Assembly: GCA_025056745.1 (NCBI GenBank)
Contig: JANWVQ010000098.1
Coordinates: 1-45,797 of the forward strand
DNA: 45,797 bases
Reading direction: 5' to 3'
Source of the DNA: Ignavibacterium sp.
Lineage (GTDB): Bacteria > Bacteroidota > Ignavibacteria > Ignavibacteriales > Ignavibacteriaceae
Of the stretch, positions 7,006-15,975 are shown piece by piece. Both the position numbers and the translations under genes were made by a program. Position 1 is the stretch's first letter; each line of letters opens with the position of its first letter. The notes under the pieces were generated by a model, which made no database searches, was not told the origin of the DNA, and saw only the letters and a list, made by a program, of their open reading frames with translations.

Positions 7006-8040
7006 ATGACTTCTGAGTCAAAGAAAAAATGTACGATTGCAATTGACGCAATGGGGGGCGACTTCGCCCCTGATAATGTAGTTTTAGGAACTATTGATGC
7101 TTTGTCTAAATTAACTAATGCAAACCTTATATTAGTAGGAAATAAGAACTCAATCCTATCCGTTCTTAAGAAAAATAACTTGTCCTTTGATGAAAATAAT
7201 ATAGTTCATACCTCAGAAGTCATTGAAATGGGAGAATCACCAACTACTGCACTCAAATCTAAACCAGATTCATCGATTGTTGTTGGGGCAAGATTGGTAA
7301 AAAAGAAAATAGCAGATGCCTTTGTAAGTGCTGGAAATACTGGTGCGATGATGGCAGCTTCAACACTAATAACGGGCAGGATTGATGGAGTCGGAAGACC
7401 AACAATTGGAGCTCAACTTCCTAATATTTTTGGAATATGTTCTTTGTATGATGTTGGTGCAGGTAAGGATGCAAAAGCAATTCATCTTCTTGAATATGCT
7501 ATTATGGGCTCAATTTATGCTAAAGAGATCGATGGTATTCAAAATCCAAAAGTTGGATTATTGAGTATGGGAGAAGAAGAAGGTAAAGGCAATGAAGTTG
7601 CTAACGAAGCTTATGATTTATTAAAAAAATCTAATTTGAACTTTATTGGAAATGTTGAAGGAAGAGACCTACTAACAAAAGAGGTTGATGTCGTTGTATG
7701 TGATGGCTTTGTTGGAAATATCATATTAAAATTTGGTGAATCAGTACCAAAATTATTAAAACATCTTCTTCAGCAAACTGCAAAGAAGAATATCTTTGAT
7801 GCAATAAAAATAATGTTAATAAAAGGAACACTTAGAAAAGCTCTCAAAAGTTTGGATTATCAGGAATACGGAGGAGTGCCACTTCTTGGAATAGATGGTA
7901 TTTCAATTATCGGGCACGGTTCAAGCACTCCAAAAGCCATAACTAATATGATCTTAAAAGCAAAAAAAATGTATGATAACCAATTAGTTGATAAAATTAA
8001 AAATTCAATTTCTGATTTTAAAAAGAGGAACGTTTCATAA
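7006..8040 (+). CDS. plsX: Phosphate acyltransferase PlsX
   Basis: Makes acyl phosphate from acyl-ACP, the donor for PlsY in phosphatidic acid synthesis; peripheral at the membrane. 344 residues, normal length. Signatures are AIDAMGGDFAPDNVVLGT near the N-terminus, SAGNTGAMMAASTL in the middle, and VVCDGFVGNIILKFGE plus GIDGISIIGHGSS toward the C-terminus. ATG 7006 is chosen although the upstream ribosome site is weak; there is no better start before the conserved TIAIDAMGG. Its TAA overlaps the fabH start (TAATG), implying translational coupling. Confidence 0.97.
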   Translation: MTSESKKKCTIAIDAMGGDFAPDNVVLGTIDALSKLTNANLILVGNKNSILSVLKKNNLSFDENNIVHTSEVIEMGESPTTALKSKPDSSIVVGARLVKKKIADAFVSAGNTGAMMAASTLITGRIDGVGRPTIGAQLPNIFGICSLYDVGAGKDAKAIHLLEYAIMGSIYAKEIDGIQNPKVGLLSMGEEEGKGNEVANEAYDLLKKSNLNFIGNVEGRDLLTKEVDVVVCDGFVGNIILKFGESVPKLLKHLLQQTAKKNIFDAIKIMLIKGTLRKALKSLDYQEYGGVPLLGIDGISIIGHGSSTPKAITNMILKAKKMYDNQLVDKIKNSISDFKKRNVS

Positions 8041-9041
8041 TGGCAGAAAAGAAATTTAATGCAATTGTAACTGCAGTAGGAATGTATTTCCCAGAAAAAA
8101 TTTTAGACAACAAATATTTTGAGCAAATAGTCGAAACATCAGATGAATGGATTGTAACACGAACCGGTATAAAAGAAAGAAGAATTTTAGAAAATGGAGC
8201 AACCAGCGATCTCGCTACTCTTGCAGCTGAAGATTTAATAAAAGCTCACAATATCAACAAAGATGAGATAGATGCTCTAATAATTGCAACCGTTACACCA
8301 GATATGTTTTTCCCCTCAACTGCAGCACTGGTTCAATTAAAACTTGGTTTGCCTAATGTCTGGGGATTTGATTTATCTGCAGCTTGCTCTGGATTTTTAT
8401 TTGCACTTCAAACTGGAGCAACTCTTGTTGAATCAGGACGTTATAAAAAAGTCCTTGTAATAGGTGCTGATAAAATGAGCTCTATCGTTGATTATACAGA
8501 TAGAAACACTTGTATATTATTTGGAGATGGAGCTTCCGCATTTTTACTTGAACCAACTGAAGATCCAAATTTGGGTTTGAAAAAATCTATTCTAAGAATT
8601 GATGGTTCGGGTAAAGATTATTTAAATATGCTTGGTGGTGGAAGTTTGAATCCAGCTTCACACGAAACAGTCGATAAACGATGGCATTATATATATCAGG
8701 ATGGAAAAGCAGTTTTCAAAGTGGCTGTTAAAGGTATGGCTGATGTCTCTGTTGAATTAATGGAACTCAGTGGTTTGAAATCAGAAGACGTTGCTTACCT
8801 CGTTCCTCATCAAGCTAATTTGAGAATAATTGATGCAACTGCTGAAAGAATGGGAGTTTCTAAAGACAAGGTTATGATTAACATTGATAAATATGGTAAT
8901 ACCACTGCTGCAACTATTCCTTCCTGCATTACTGAATACTATCGAGCAGGTAAATTAAAAAAGGGTGATAATCTTATTTTGGCTGCTTTTGGTGCAGGCT
9001 ATACTTGGGGAGCCTCTCATTTAGTTTGGGCAATAGATTAG
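8040..9041 (+). CDS. fabH: 3-oxoacyl-ACP synthase III (KAS III)
   Basis: Condenses acetyl-CoA with malonyl-ACP to begin fatty acid synthesis. 333 residues with the full KAS III triad: Cys117 in DLSAACSGFLFAL, His in LVPHQANLRI, and Asn in KYGNTTAATIP. The N-terminal TSDEWIVTRTGIKERR is also diagnostic and includes the CoA-binding arginine region. The start overlaps the plsX stop by one base. Substrate range (acetyl or branched starters) cannot be read from the sequence. Confidence 0.97.
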   Translation: MAEKKFNAIVTAVGMYFPEKILDNKYFEQIVETSDEWIVTRTGIKERRILENGATSDLATLAAEDLIKAHNINKDEIDALIIATVTPDMFFPSTAALVQLKLGLPNVWGFDLSAACSGFLFALQTGATLVESGRYKKVLVIGADKMSSIVDYTDRNTCILFGDGASAFLLEPTEDPNLGLKKSILRIDGSGKDYLNMLGGGSLNPASHETVDKRWHYIYQDGKAVFKVAVKGMADVSVELMELSGLKSEDVAYLVPHQANLRIIDATAERMGVSKDKVMINIDKYGNTTAATIPSCITEYYRAGKLKKGDNLILAAFGAGYTWGASHLVWAID

Positions 9042-9051
9042 GAGTTTGACT

Positions 9052-9966
9052 ATGTCAAAGAAAGCTTTCATATTCCCAGGTCAAGGATCTCAATATGTTG
9101 GGATGGCTAAAGACCTCTATGAAAATTCTGTTGAAGCCAAAGAAATGATCAAAACCGCTGATAATGCTATAGGTGTTAATTTATCATACATTATGTTTAA
9201 TGGACCAGAGGAAGAATTAAAACAAACCGAATTCACACAACCAGCTATTTTTCTACACAGTGTAGTTCTTTCAAGTCTTATTAGAACATTAAGACCAGAT
9301 GCAGTCGCTGGTCATTCATTGGGTGAATATTCAGCATTGGTTGCCGCAGGTGCAATTCAGTTTTATGAGGCTATAAAATTAGTTAGACAAAGAGGTCTGG
9401 CTATGCAATATGCAGGAAAAGTAATGAGAGGCACAATGGCAGCTATAATTGGTTTAGAACAAGAAGTAGTAGATGATGTTTGTAAACAAGCCTCAGAAGT
9501 AGGAATAGTTCAATGTGCAAACTATAATTCACCAGGACAAATTGTAATCTCTGGCTCTGTTGATGGAGTTTACAAAGCAATGGAAATTTGCAAATCCAAA
9601 GGAGCTAAACTTGTTAAAGAGTTAGTTGTAAGCGGGGCTTTTCACTCACCTTTAATGGAACCCGCAGTAGAAAAACTATCCGTTGCACTTGAGCAAACAA
9701 ATTTTTATGAGCCCCGTATTCCAGTTTATTCTAATGTTACTGCAAAACCATTTAACAATAAAGATGAAATTAAAAATTTACTTCTTCAACAATTAAATGC
9801 GCCAGTCCGTTGGCAAGAGATAATTGTTAATATGATTAACGACGGAATTGAAGAGTTTTATGAAATTGGTCCCGGAAAAGTTCTTCAAGGGTTGGTTAAA
9901 AGAATAAATCCTAAAGTAAAATGTTTTGGAATAGATACTTACTCAGACGTTTACAATTATCTATAA
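9052..9966 (+). CDS. fabD: Malonyl-CoA:ACP transacylase
   Basis: Moves malonyl from CoA to ACP. 304 residues starting MSKKAFIFPGQGSQYVGMA; nucleophile Ser89 in the GHSLGEYS elbow, catalytic His in VSGAFHSPLM, and the GQIVISG region. A longer frame could begin at TTG 9046, but the AGGAG at 9040-9044 is 7 nt from ATG 9052 and only 1 nt from the TTG, so 9052 is chosen. It lies 10 bp after fabH and 4 bp before the DUF3109 gene. Confidence 0.96.
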   Translation: MSKKAFIFPGQGSQYVGMAKDLYENSVEAKEMIKTADNAIGVNLSYIMFNGPEEELKQTEFTQPAIFLHSVVLSSLIRTLRPDAVAGHSLGEYSALVAAGAIQFYEAIKLVRQRGLAMQYAGKVMRGTMAAIIGLEQEVVDDVCKQASEVGIVQCANYNSPGQIVISGSVDGVYKAMEICKSKGAKLVKELVVSGAFHSPLMEPAVEKLSVALEQTNFYEPRIPVYSNVTAKPFNNKDEIKNLLLQQLNAPVRWQEIIVNMINDGIEEFYEIGPGKVLQGLVKRINPKVKCFGIDTYSDVYNYL

Positions 9967-9970
9967 TTCT

Positions 9971-10540
9971 ATGGAATTAAAATCGGTTAAAGGGATAAAA
10001 ATAGATCCAAAAATTTTCACTTTTAAATTTAGTTGTGATTGTAAAGGTGAATGTTGCAATTATGGTGTTTATACTGACTTCAAAGAATATAACAGGATAA
10101 TTTCTCTAAAAGAAGAAATAATAAATTTGATGGATGAATCTCAATCAAAGAATATAAAAGAGTGGTTCGAAGAACCTCAGAAAGATGAGGATTTTGATTC
10201 AGGTATTGCAGTCGGTACTGAAATAATTAATGATAAATGTACTTTTTTGGACAAAAATGGACTTTGTGTTTTACAGAGGTTAGCAATTCAAAAAGGGCTT
10301 CATAAATGGTCTTTCAAACCCATTTATTGTATATTGTTTCCATTAACGATTTATGAAAATACTTTGACAATAGATGATGAACACATTGATAGGCTAAGCA
10401 CTTGCAATAAAAATAACATTAATAATCGAACTATTTTCGAGCATTGCAAAGAAGAATTGCTTTATTTTTTTGGTGAAGATGGATTTAATGAACTATTAAA
10501 AATCAAAGATGAAATTTTAGTTAATAATGGAGTAGTATAA
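9971..10540 (+). CDS. DUF3109 cysteine-cluster protein inserted in the fab operon
   Basis: 189 residues of the DUF3109 family, related in style to the YkgJ/UPF0153 cysteine-cluster proteins. Cysteines at 22, 24, 28 and 29 (SCDCKGECCNYG) are followed by KCTFLDKNGLCVLQ, IYCILFPL, STCNKN and EHC, enough to bind a metal or Fe-S cluster. No characterised function is known to me. It lies 4 bp after fabD, and its TAA directly abuts fabG ATG, so it is embedded in the lipid operon. A role in lipid metabolism or metal handling is only suggested by position. Confidence 0.8.
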   Translation: MELKSVKGIKIDPKIFTFKFSCDCKGECCNYGVYTDFKEYNRIISLKEEIINLMDESQSKNIKEWFEEPQKDEDFDSGIAVGTEIINDKCTFLDKNGLCVLQRLAIQKGLHKWSFKPIYCILFPLTIYENTLTIDDEHIDRLSTCNKNNINNRTIFEHCKEELLYFFGEDGFNELLKIKDEILVNNGVV

Positions 10541-11299
10541 ATGGAAATCAGAAATAAACGTGCAATTGTAACAGGTGGAACAAGAGGTATTGGAAGAGCT
10601 ATTGTTAAAGAATTAGCATCAAGAAGTTGTTGTGGAGTTTTATTCTCTGATGTTGCATTTGTTTATAACTCTTGTGATGAATGTGCCGAAGAATTAATGT
10701 CAGAGATTCCCGAGCCGACAAAAATTTACGCTTTCAAAGCAGATGCTTCTTCATTTCAGGATGCTCAAGCTACAGTGGAAGCAGCAATTGAAAAATTAGG
10801 TGGAGTTGATATACTTATAAATAATGCCGGGATAACTCGAGACAACCTTTTGATAAGAATGTCTGAAAAAGATTTTGATGATGTAATTAATGCAAACCTG
10901 AAATCAGTTTTCAATTATACAAAAGCTGTTTTGAAATATATGATCAATCAAAGATACGGGCGTATAGTAAATATTGCATCTGTTGTTGGTTTGATTGGAA
11001 ATCCGGGCCAAGCAAATTATGTGGCTTCAAAAGCTGGAGTTATAGGTTTCACTAAAGCCGTTGCTCGGGAGGTCGCTTCGCGTGGTATAACAGTTAATGC
11101 AGTTGCTCCTGGTTTTATTGAAACTGATATGACTAAAAAGCTAACCGAAGAACAAAGGAAGAGACTTCTTCAGAACGTTCCAATGCAAAGGATGGGTGTT
11201 CCTGAAGATGTAGCTAAAGTTGTAGCGTTCCTATGCAGCAAAGATGCTGATTATATAACTGGACAGGTGATCGCAGTTGATGGTGGTTTGACTATGTAA
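10541..11299 (+). CDS. fabG: 3-oxoacyl-ACP reductase
   Basis: NADPH-dependent reduction of 3-oxoacyl-ACP in elongation. 252 residues with the cofactor loop [10 protein letters not shown] (11-20), NNAGI (94-98), catalytic Ser147, Tyr160 and Lys164 (YVASK), and the C-terminal [11 protein letters not shown]. Odd feature: after the first helix, residues about 27-38 ([14 protein letters not shown]) are some 8 residues longer than in E. coli FabG and contain two adjacent cysteines, close to the NADPH adenine-binding loop. A GGAG lies upstream, inside the end of the DUF3109 gene. Confidence 0.95.
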   Translation: MEIRNKRAIVTGGTRGIGRAIVKELASRSCCGVLFSDVAFVYNSCDECAEELMSEIPEPTKIYAFKADASSFQDAQATVEAAIEKLGGVDILINNAGITRDNLLIRMSEKDFDDVINANLKSVFNYTKAVLKYMINQRYGRIVNIASVVGLIGNPGQANYVASKAGVIGFTKAVAREVASRGITVNAVAPGFIETDMTKKLTEEQRKRLLQNVPMQRMGVPEDVAKVVAFLCSKDADYITGQVIAVDGGLTM

Positions 11300-11384
11300 C
11301 TTTTTTCAAATAGAAATCATTTTTATTAAATTTACATTTAATAAATAACAAAAACATAAATCACTAAAAATATAGGAGTAAAAA

Positions 11385-11618
11385 ATGGATATAGAAGCAA
11401 AGGTAAAGGAGATCATCATTGACAAATTGGGTGTTGAAGAATCTCAAATTACCCCAGAAGCATCATTTACAAATGATCTTGGTGCCGATTCTCTGGATAT
11501 AGTAGAATTAGTTATGGGATTTGAATCAGCTTTCAATATCCAGATTCCTGATGAAGACGCTGAGAAAATCAGCACTGTTGGTGATGCAATTAATTATTTG
11601 AAAAACAAAATTTCTTAA
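11385..11618 (+). CDS. acpP: Acyl carrier protein
   Basis: 77-residue acidic four-helix carrier. The phosphopantetheine attachment site is Ser36 in [13 protein letters not shown]. It carries growing acyl chains for FabD, FabH, FabG and FabF here. ATG 11385 follows a clear ribosome site (taggag, about 8 nt upstream), stronger than those of its neighbours, consistent with the high expression usual for ACP. An 85-bp gap separates it from fabG, and a hairpin follows it. Confidence 0.98.
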   Translation: MDIEAKVKEIIIDKLGVEESQITPEASFTNDLGADSLDIVELVMGFESAFNIQIPDEDAEKISTVGDAINYLKNKIS

Positions 11619-11629
11619 TTTCATTATTT

Positions 11630-11676
11630 GACTATCCCTTAAGTTAATCAAACTTTAGGGATAGTCTTTCCTCCTT
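11630..11676 (+). terminator. Terminator-like hairpin between acpP and fabF
   Basis: gactatcccttaag (11630-11643) pairs with ctttagggatagtc (11653-11666), giving a 14-bp stem with one mismatch and a loop of about 9 nt. It is followed by a pyrimidine-rich tail (tttcctccttt). It lies 11 bp after the acpP stop and 24 bp before fabF, so it may act as a partial terminator or an mRNA-stabilising structure that raises acpP output over fabF-rnc. Confidence 0.6.
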
Positions 11677-11690
11677 TAAACTTCTTGACT

Positions 11691-12938
11691 ATGCATAAAA
11701 GAAGAGTAGTTGTAACTGGTTATGGTGCAGTTACTCCAATTGGGATTGGAGTAAAAAATTTTTGGCAAGGATTAGTCTCGGGAGAAAACGGAGTTGATCT
11801 TATTACCAAATTTGATACAACTAATTTTGAAACCAAGTTTGCGGCTGAAGTCAAGAATTTTGACCCACTAAATTATTTTGATAAAAAAACTTTAAAGAGA
11901 ATAGATCCTTTTACTCAATATGCACTAGTATCAGCTCAGGAAGCTATTGATACAGCAGGATTGGATTTAGAGAAAGTTGATAAAGACAAGTTTGGTGTCA
12001 TCTTTGGTAGCGGAATTGGTGGTATGGAAGCTCTACAAAATGAGCATTTCAAGTATTTCTCTGCAAAAAATCCAAGTGTTATCAGTCCGTTCTTTATTCC
12101 AATGATGATAGCTGATTTAGCTGCAGGTCAGATATCTATTAAGTATGGTTTGAAAGGTCCTAATTATGCTACTACATCAGCTTGTGCCACAGCATCGCAC
12201 GCGATTGCTGATGCATTTATGATTATTCAAAAGGGTTTAGCAGATGTTATGCTGTGTGGTGGAAGTGAAGCAGCTATTTCCGAAATGTCAATAGGTGGTT
12301 TTAATGCAATGAAAGCTCTCTCAACCTGGAATGATAGATACAAAGAAGCATCTCGACCTTTCGATAAAGATAGAAATGGTTTTGTGATGGGGGAAGGCGC
12401 TGGTATTTTGTTAATAGAAGAACTTGGTCACGCAATTAAACGTGGTGCTAATATAATAGCTGAAATCGCAGGTATTGGCTTAACCGCAGATGCTTATCAC
12501 ATAACAGCTCCAGCCCCTGGAGGTGAGGGTGCAGTCAGATCTATGAAAATGGCTATTGAAGATGCAGGACTATCTATATTCGATATTGATCATATTAATG
12601 CTCACGGGACTTCGACACCATATAATGATGTAACAGAGACAATGGCAATTAAAACTCTCTTTGGTGATCACGCTTATAAAATTGTGGTGAATTCTACTAA
12701 GTCAATGACTGGTCATCTTTTAGGTGCTGCAGGAGGAATTGAAGCAATTGCTACAATTCTTGCTATTCAACACGATACTGTCCCACCAACTATTAATCTT
12801 ACAAATCCAGATCCCGAATGTGATTTGAATTATTCACCATTAAAACCAACTTACAAAAGAATAAATGCTGCTATCAGCAACACTTTTGGTTTTGGTGGAC
12901 ATAATGCATCTTTATTATTCAAAAAGTTTGAGGAATAA
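11691..12938 (+). CDS. fabF: 3-oxoacyl-ACP synthase II
   Basis: Elongating ketosynthase of fatty acid synthesis. 415 residues from ATG 11691, beginning MHKRRVVVTGYGAVTPIGIG. Nucleophile Cys165 is in TTSACATASHAI; the two active-site histidines are in INAHGTSTPYND and KSMTGHLLGAAGG; NTFGFGGHNAS closes the site. The frame also allows TTG 11685, two codons earlier; neither start has a good ribosome site and the upstream tail is pyrimidine-rich, so 11691 is chosen by family alignment. Two bases separate its stop from rnc. Confidence 0.96.
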   Translation: MHKRRVVVTGYGAVTPIGIGVKNFWQGLVSGENGVDLITKFDTTNFETKFAAEVKNFDPLNYFDKKTLKRIDPFTQYALVSAQEAIDTAGLDLEKVDKDKFGVIFGSGIGGMEALQNEHFKYFSAKNPSVISPFFIPMMIADLAAGQISIKYGLKGPNYATTSACATASHAIADAFMIIQKGLADVMLCGGSEAAISEMSIGGFNAMKALSTWNDRYKEASRPFDKDRNGFVMGEGAGILLIEELGHAIKRGANIIAEIAGIGLTADAYHITAPAPGGEGAVRSMKMAIEDAGLSIFDIDHINAHGTSTPYNDVTETMAIKTLFGDHAYKIVVNSTKSMTGHLLGAAGGIEAIATILAIQHDTVPPTINLTNPDPECDLNYSPLKPTYKRINAAISNTFGFGGHNASLLFKKFEE

Positions 12939-12940
12939 TA

Positions 12941-13711
12941 TTGCGAGAACTATTTTCCCGCATCAAGAAGTTTTTAGGGTGGGGGAAATCAAATCAAAAA
13001 AATATCAGTAAATATCACCTAACTAACGAACAAATTACAGAATTAGAAAAAAGGCTTGGTTTCCCTTTCATAGATAAATCTCATTACATTCAAGCTCTCA
13101 TTCATCGCTCATATTTAGAAAAAACTGATATATATGATTATTCAAATGAGAGATTAGAATTTTTAGGAGACGCAGTTCTGAATTTAGTTGTAGCTGATTA
13201 TCTTTTTCATAAATTCCCAGATGAGGATGAAGGATTTCTTACAAAAGTCAGATCAAAATTAGTTAATAGACAAACTCTTTCTCAGTGTGCAGAGAAATTA
13301 AACCTAAATGAGTTTTTATTCCTAAATAGAAATTTAAATGAAAAATCGGATAGAGGAATTAAGACAATTTTATCAGATGCATTTGAGGCTATCATTGGAG
13401 CAATTTATCTAGATCTTGGATTGGACACGTGCAAAAAATTTTTACACAATGTTTTAATATTACCATTTATTAATTCAGGTGAGCATTTAATTGATCAAAA
13501 TTATAAAAGTCAGTTATTAGAATATGCTCAATCTGAAAAATTAGAATTGCCAGTTTATAAAATTATTAATGAAGAAGGACCTCAACACGACAGAACTTTT
13601 ACCATACAAGTAAAATTGGGAGAAAACTTAATCGGAGTAGGAACTGGTAAGAATAAAAAGGAAGCAGAACAGGAGGCAGCAAAGAATTTAATAAATCAGA
13701 TTAAGAAGTAA
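12941..13711 (+). CDS. rnc: Ribonuclease III
   Basis: Double-stranded RNA endonuclease for rRNA and mRNA processing. 256 residues: a short basic N-terminal extension (about 30 residues), the RNase III catalytic domain with NERLEFLGDAVLNLVVADYL carrying the metal-binding acidic residues and a second acidic site in LSDAFEAIIGAIYLD, then a C-terminal dsRNA-binding domain (about 182-254) ending in KKEAEQEAAKNLINQ. The start is TTG 12941, supported by AGGA 6 nt upstream, inside the end of fabF. It is the last gene of the operon; the fabF-rnc order is common in this phylum and others. Confidence 0.95.
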   Translation: MRELFSRIKKFLGWGKSNQKNISKYHLTNEQITELEKRLGFPFIDKSHYIQALIHRSYLEKTDIYDYSNERLEFLGDAVLNLVVADYLFHKFPDEDEGFLTKVRSKLVNRQTLSQCAEKLNLNEFLFLNRNLNEKSDRGIKTILSDAFEAIIGAIYLDLGLDTCKKFLHNVLILPFINSGEHLIDQNYKSQLLEYAQSEKLELPVYKIINEEGPQHDRTFTIQVKLGENLIGVGTGKNKKEAEQEAAKNLINQIKK

Positions 13712-13795
13712 TAAAATTTTTTATATTCATCTTTAAAAAATCAAGAAAAATTCCTTAAGATTTTTACTGTGTTTTATATTGTTTCTATTCAAAAT

Positions 13796-13812
13796 AATTC
13801 CAGCGGAATTTT
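13796..13812. terminator. Weak hairpin between convergent rnc and the GNAT gene
   Basis: aattcc, loop agc, ggaatt (13796-13810), with A-rich bases before and T-rich bases after, so it could work in either direction between the convergent transcription units. The stem is only 6 bp and AT-rich. Confidence 0.3.
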
Positions 13813-13822
13813 GTTGAGGATC

Positions 13823-14332
13823 TTAATAATTATTTATTAATTTGATTCCAATAAAGTGATTAACAACCGTATCACCCATTTTGAAGGGCTCTTCTTTTAT
13901 AAAATTAAATCCAAGTTTTTTATACCAATTTAATGTTCTCTCATTCTGTTCCATAACTCCAATCCATAATTCATTGTAGCTTTTCTCTTTGGCTTTTGCC
14001 TCTGCTAAATCCATTAGTTTTTTCCCAATACCAAGTCTCTGATACTTGGGATGAATATATAATGAATTAATAAAAATTTTTTTCTCAATTTGATTATCAA
14101 ATAATTTCATCCATCCGATAATACTACCATCGTTTTCTACTGAGAAACAAAAAAATCTAAAATCTTGATATATACTTTCTAATTTTTCTATACTATAAAA
14201 GTTATTTAGATAATTCATCAAGTCTTTCTCAGGGATGAAATGATATGTTTCGTGCCAGGTTATGGCGAGTAATTTTCTGATTTCTTCAAAATCTTTTCTT
14301 TGCCAAATTCTAATTGAGAAATTATTATTCAA
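13823..14332 (-). CDS. GNAT-family N-acetyltransferase
   Basis: 169 residues with the GNAT fold: motif A in YIHPKYQRLGIGKKLMDLAE gives the acetyl-CoA pyrophosphate loop (Q-x-x-G-x-G/K), and NERTLNWYKKLGFN is motif B with the usual aromatic residues. The acceptor is unknown; it may be a small amine or a protein N-terminus. The only in-frame start upstream of the conserved region is TTG 14332, with no clear ribosome site, so the N-terminus is the least certain part. It lies 4 bp after gatA at the end of the minus-strand run. Confidence 0.8.
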   Translation of the reverse strand: MNNNFSIRIWQRKDFEEIRKLLAITWHETYHFIPEKDLMNYLNNFYSIEKLESIYQDFRFFCFSVENDGSIIGWMKLFDNQIEKKIFINSLYIHPKYQRLGIGKKLMDLAEAKAKEKSYNELWIGVMEQNERTLNWYKKLGFNFIKEEPFKMGDTVVNHFIGIKLINNY

Positions 14333-14336
14333 TATT

Positions 14337-15749
14337 TTAATATTTAAAGTTTGTTGAAAAAGAAATTAGTTTTTCTTCGGAGAATTGTTGAGCAATAACC
14401 TGCATTCCAATTGGTAATCCATCTTTATTTTTTGCAATAGGAATATTTATTGCAGGGATACCTGCCAAATTTGCTGAGGTTGTATAAATATCACTCAAAT
14501 ACATTTCCAATGGATTTTCGTATTTTTCACCAATTTTGAATGCAACTGTTGGAGTCGTTGGAGTAATCAACAAATCAACCTTATTGAAAACTTTATCGAA
14601 ATCTTCTTTAATTAAACGACGAACTTTTTGCGCTTTTCTGTAATAAGCATCATAATAACCGGAGGATAAGACGTAAGTTCCAAGCATTATTCTTCTTTTG
14701 ACTTCCGAGCCAAAACCCTCTGACCGAGAATTAAGATACATATCTTCCAAATTAGTTGAATTTTCGGAGCGATAACCATATCGAGCACCATCGTATCTCG
14801 CAAGGTTTGATGAAGCTTCAGCAGTTGTTAAAATATAGTAAGTTGCTATTGTGTATTCAGTCATTGGTAAAGAAACTTCTTCTATTTGATGACCCTCTAG
14901 ACTAAGTTTTTCTATTTGATTATCAATTGCAATTTTAATTTCATTATCAAGCCCTTCTGTAAAATATTCTTTAGGTAATCCAATTCTAAATTTCTTTTTT
15001 TCATTAAGAGCTTCTATGTAGTCTGGAACTGGATAATTAACTGATGTTGAATCTTTTGAATCTTTACCTGAAATAACATTCAATACAAGGGCAATATCGT
15101 CAATGTTTTTTGCAAAAGGTCCGATTGTATCAAAAGAAGATGCAAATGCGGTTAAACCATATCTAGAAACTCTGCCATAAGTTGGTTTTAATCCAAATAA
15201 TCCACAAAAAGCTGCTGGTTGTCTAATTGAACCTCCGGTGTCTGTCCCAATTGAAAAGTCACATAAATCTGCGGCTACAGCTACAGCAGAACCTCCACTT
15301 GAACCTCCAGGGACTCTGGACTCATCATAAGGATTCAATACAATTCCAAAGTAAGAGTTCTCATTGGAAGAACCCATAGCGAATTCATCGCAGTTTGTTT
15401 TACCAATTATTATAGCATCTTCATCGATTAATTTTTGAACAGCAGTAGCAGTGTATATGGAATAAAAATTTCTAAGAATTTTTGATGAGCAAGTCAAAGG
15501 ATAATTTTTTAATGCCAAAACATCTTTGATTGCAACAACAGCGCCAGCTAATCTGCCGTGTTTTCCACTTATAATTTTCTTTTCTATTTCTATTGCTCTG
15601 GAAATAGCATCCTGTTCAAAGACGAAATTAAAGGCATTTAATTTTTTCTTCTCTTCAATTCGAGCTAAAAAAAACTTTACATTTTCAACAAGGCTAATTT
15701 TTTTTGACTTTATTAAATCGATTTTCTCTTTAATTGTTGAATACTTCAT
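14337..15749 (-). CDS. gatA: Asp-tRNA(Asn)/Glu-tRNA(Gln) amidotransferase subunit A
   Basis: Glutaminase subunit of GatCAB, which releases ammonia to convert misacylated Glu-tRNA(Gln) or Asp-tRNA(Asn). 470 residues of the amidase-signature family. The Ser-cisSer-Lys triad is visible as Lys75 (VVAIKD), Ser150 (VPGGSSGGSA) and Ser174 (TDTGGSIRQP), at the spacing of known GatA proteins. gatB and gatC are not in the window. It lies 20 bp after tatA and 4 bp before the GNAT gene. Confidence 0.96.
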   Translation of the reverse strand: MKYSTIKEKIDLIKSKKISLVENVKFFLARIEEKKKLNAFNFVFEQDAISRAIEIEKKIISGKHGRLAGAVVAIKDVLALKNYPLTCSSKILRNFYSIYTATAVQKLIDEDAIIIGKTNCDEFAMGSSNENSYFGIVLNPYDESRVPGGSSGGSAVAVAADLCDFSIGTDTGGSIRQPAAFCGLFGLKPTYGRVSRYGLTAFASSFDTIGPFAKNIDDIALVLNVISGKDSKDSTSVNYPVPDYIEALNEKKKFRIGLPKEYFTEGLDNEIKIAIDNQIEKLSLEGHQIEEVSLPMTEYTIATYYILTTAEASSNLARYDGARYGYRSENSTNLEDMYLNSRSEGFGSEVKRRIMLGTYVLSSGYYDAYYRKAQKVRRLIKEDFDKVFNKVDLLITPTTPTVAFKIGEKYENPLEMYLSDIYTTSANLAGIPAINIPIAKNKDGLPIGMQVIAQQFSEEKLISFSTNFKY

Positions 15750-15769
15750 TCAGTATTAGACTGTTTAAA

Positions 15770-15964
15770 TTATTTGTTGTCACTCTTTTTTAAATCATCA
15801 TCAGTTTTTTTGATTTCATCTTCAACATCTCTGACAGCTTTCTTAAATTCTTTCATACCTTTGCCCAAACCTTGAGCAAGCTCAGGAATTTTTTTTGCTC
15901 CGAATAAAAGAAGAATTACGAGGATTATTAAAATAATTTCTCCTGCTCCTAAATTTCCAAACAT
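15770..15964 (-). CDS. tatA: Twin-arginine translocase subunit TatA/TatE
   Basis: 64 residues: one membrane helix (about residues 7-21, [20 protein letters not shown]), the conserved FG-x-K-K-x-P hinge, an amphipathic helix ([17 protein letters not shown]) and a charged C-terminal tail. TatA oligomers form the path for folded proteins across the inner membrane. No tatC is in the window. It lies 11 bp after purQ, so it belongs to the same minus-strand run. TatA and TatE cannot be separated by sequence. Confidence 0.93.
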   Translation of the reverse strand: MFGNLGAGEIILIILVILLLFGAKKIPELAQGLGKGMKEFKKAVRDVEDEIKKTDDDLKKSDNK

Positions 15965-15975
15965 TTTATCACCTT

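Noticed and set aside
9046-9052. TTG 9046 as fabD start
   Set aside because: The ribosome site is 1 nt away, too close; ATG 9052 has correct spacing.
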